This document shows, in pieces, positions 63,809 to 64,000 of a DNA stretch of 64,000 bases. The position numbers and the translations under genes are program-made. Positions within the stretch are counted from its first letter, which is position 1. The number at the start of each line of letters is the position of its first letter. Under the pieces are notes generated by a model. It worked only from the letters and a program-made list of their open reading frames with translations. It ran no database searches and was not told where the DNA came from. Source of the stretch: an uncultured Pelagibacteraceae bacterium (GTDB lineage: Bacteria > Pseudomonadota > Alphaproteobacteria > Pelagibacterales > Pelagibacteraceae); assembly GCA_902614905.1 (NCBI GenBank), contig CACMMN010000002.1, positions 45,001-109,000 on the forward strand, read 5' to 3'.

Positions 63809-64000
63809 CTTCAATTCTTTTTTTAAATATTCTATAGAAATTAATTCTCTTAATTCGTAAGGAAACACAATCCAAGGATTATCTTGTAAATTGTGAACTA
63901 TATAATCTGATTTAAAGTTAGATTTTTCTTTTTTATAAAGCACAGCTGATTTGAAGTTAATTTTTTTATCCTTAAAATCTTTATAATTTTCTAGCCATTT
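63806..64000 (-). CDS. Unknown protein, C-terminal part (truncated by window edge)
   Basis: A leftward frame is open from the window edge to a TAA at 63806-63808, giving 64 residues including DYIVHNLQDNPWIVFPYELR and an ending in EYLKKELK. Coding-like composition, no family recognised. The 5' part is outside the window. Confidence 0.6.
   Translation of the reverse strand, partial: KWLENYKDFKDKKINFKSAVLYKKEKSNFKSDYIVHNLQDNPWIVFPYELRELISIEYLKKELK

Overview
The window is very AT-rich, gene-dense DNA with short or overlapping intergenic junctions. It looks like a SAR11-type (Pelagibacterales-like) marine alphaproteobacterium. The evidence is the 16S-tRNA-Ile-tRNA-Ala-23S order, GcrA, DUF4167 and DUF1178 proteins, the murA-hisD-infA and ihfB-pyrF-trpFBA-accD-folC-trxA neighbourhoods, a tRNA-His without G-1, and the rpmH-rnpA-yidD-yidC-argB-dapD-dapE run. 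The assignment comes from gene content and order, not from a database search.

Layout. Positions 1-2600 hold a leftward rRNA operon (5' part of 23S, tRNA-Ala, tRNA-Ile, 16S, leader and promoter). Positions 2.7-38.6 kb are core genes: an M23 peptidase, prmC-prfA-ispG-lysC, ubiG, argJ, secA, accA, glcB (malate synthase G), recR-ybaB-dnaX with the SRP RNA, pheA-kdsB, cytochrome c, argF-argD, an ABC-2 permease, gcrA, rnd, kdsD-lptC-lptB, aroA, rpsA-ihfB, then pyrF-trpF-trpB-trpA-accD-folC as one packed series.

Positions 38.6-45.8 kb are the accessory part. First comes a thioredoxin locus (trxA) whose frame is broken twice, by 28 and 46 nt. Removing exactly these two segments restores a canonical 106-residue thioredoxin. 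Next come a leftward set (RmuC-like protein and two small unknowns) and a divergent rightward set of six overlapping genes: a LexA/CI-fold regulator without the catalytic dyad, an exonuclease I-like DEDD nuclease, a small unknown, a PD-(D/E)XK nuclease and two basic unknowns. A 60-nt imperfect palindrome lies between the two sets.

Positions 45.8-53.6 kb return to the core: hisG-hisZ-hisS, tRNA-His, a cold-shock protein, tRNA-Phe, infA, hisD, a DUF2948-like protein, murA, dcd and two small basic proteins. Positions 53.7-64 kb carry an atypical tRNA-Thr, a TVP38-type membrane protein, rpmH-rnpA-yidD-yidC-argB-HAD-dapD-dapE-deacetylase, an Hsp20 gene with a sigma32-like promoter, a lipoprotein, an NCS2 permease and the 3' end of an unknown gene.

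The most unusual feature is trxA. A hairpin ends just before a Trp codon that is followed at once by a UAG stop. The second interruption can fold with a UAG in its loop. In both cases the sequence resumes after a codon sharing two bases with the codon before the gap. This resembles the translational bypassing signals of phage T4 gene 60 and mitochondrial byp elements, but a pseudogene or an assembly error is not excluded.
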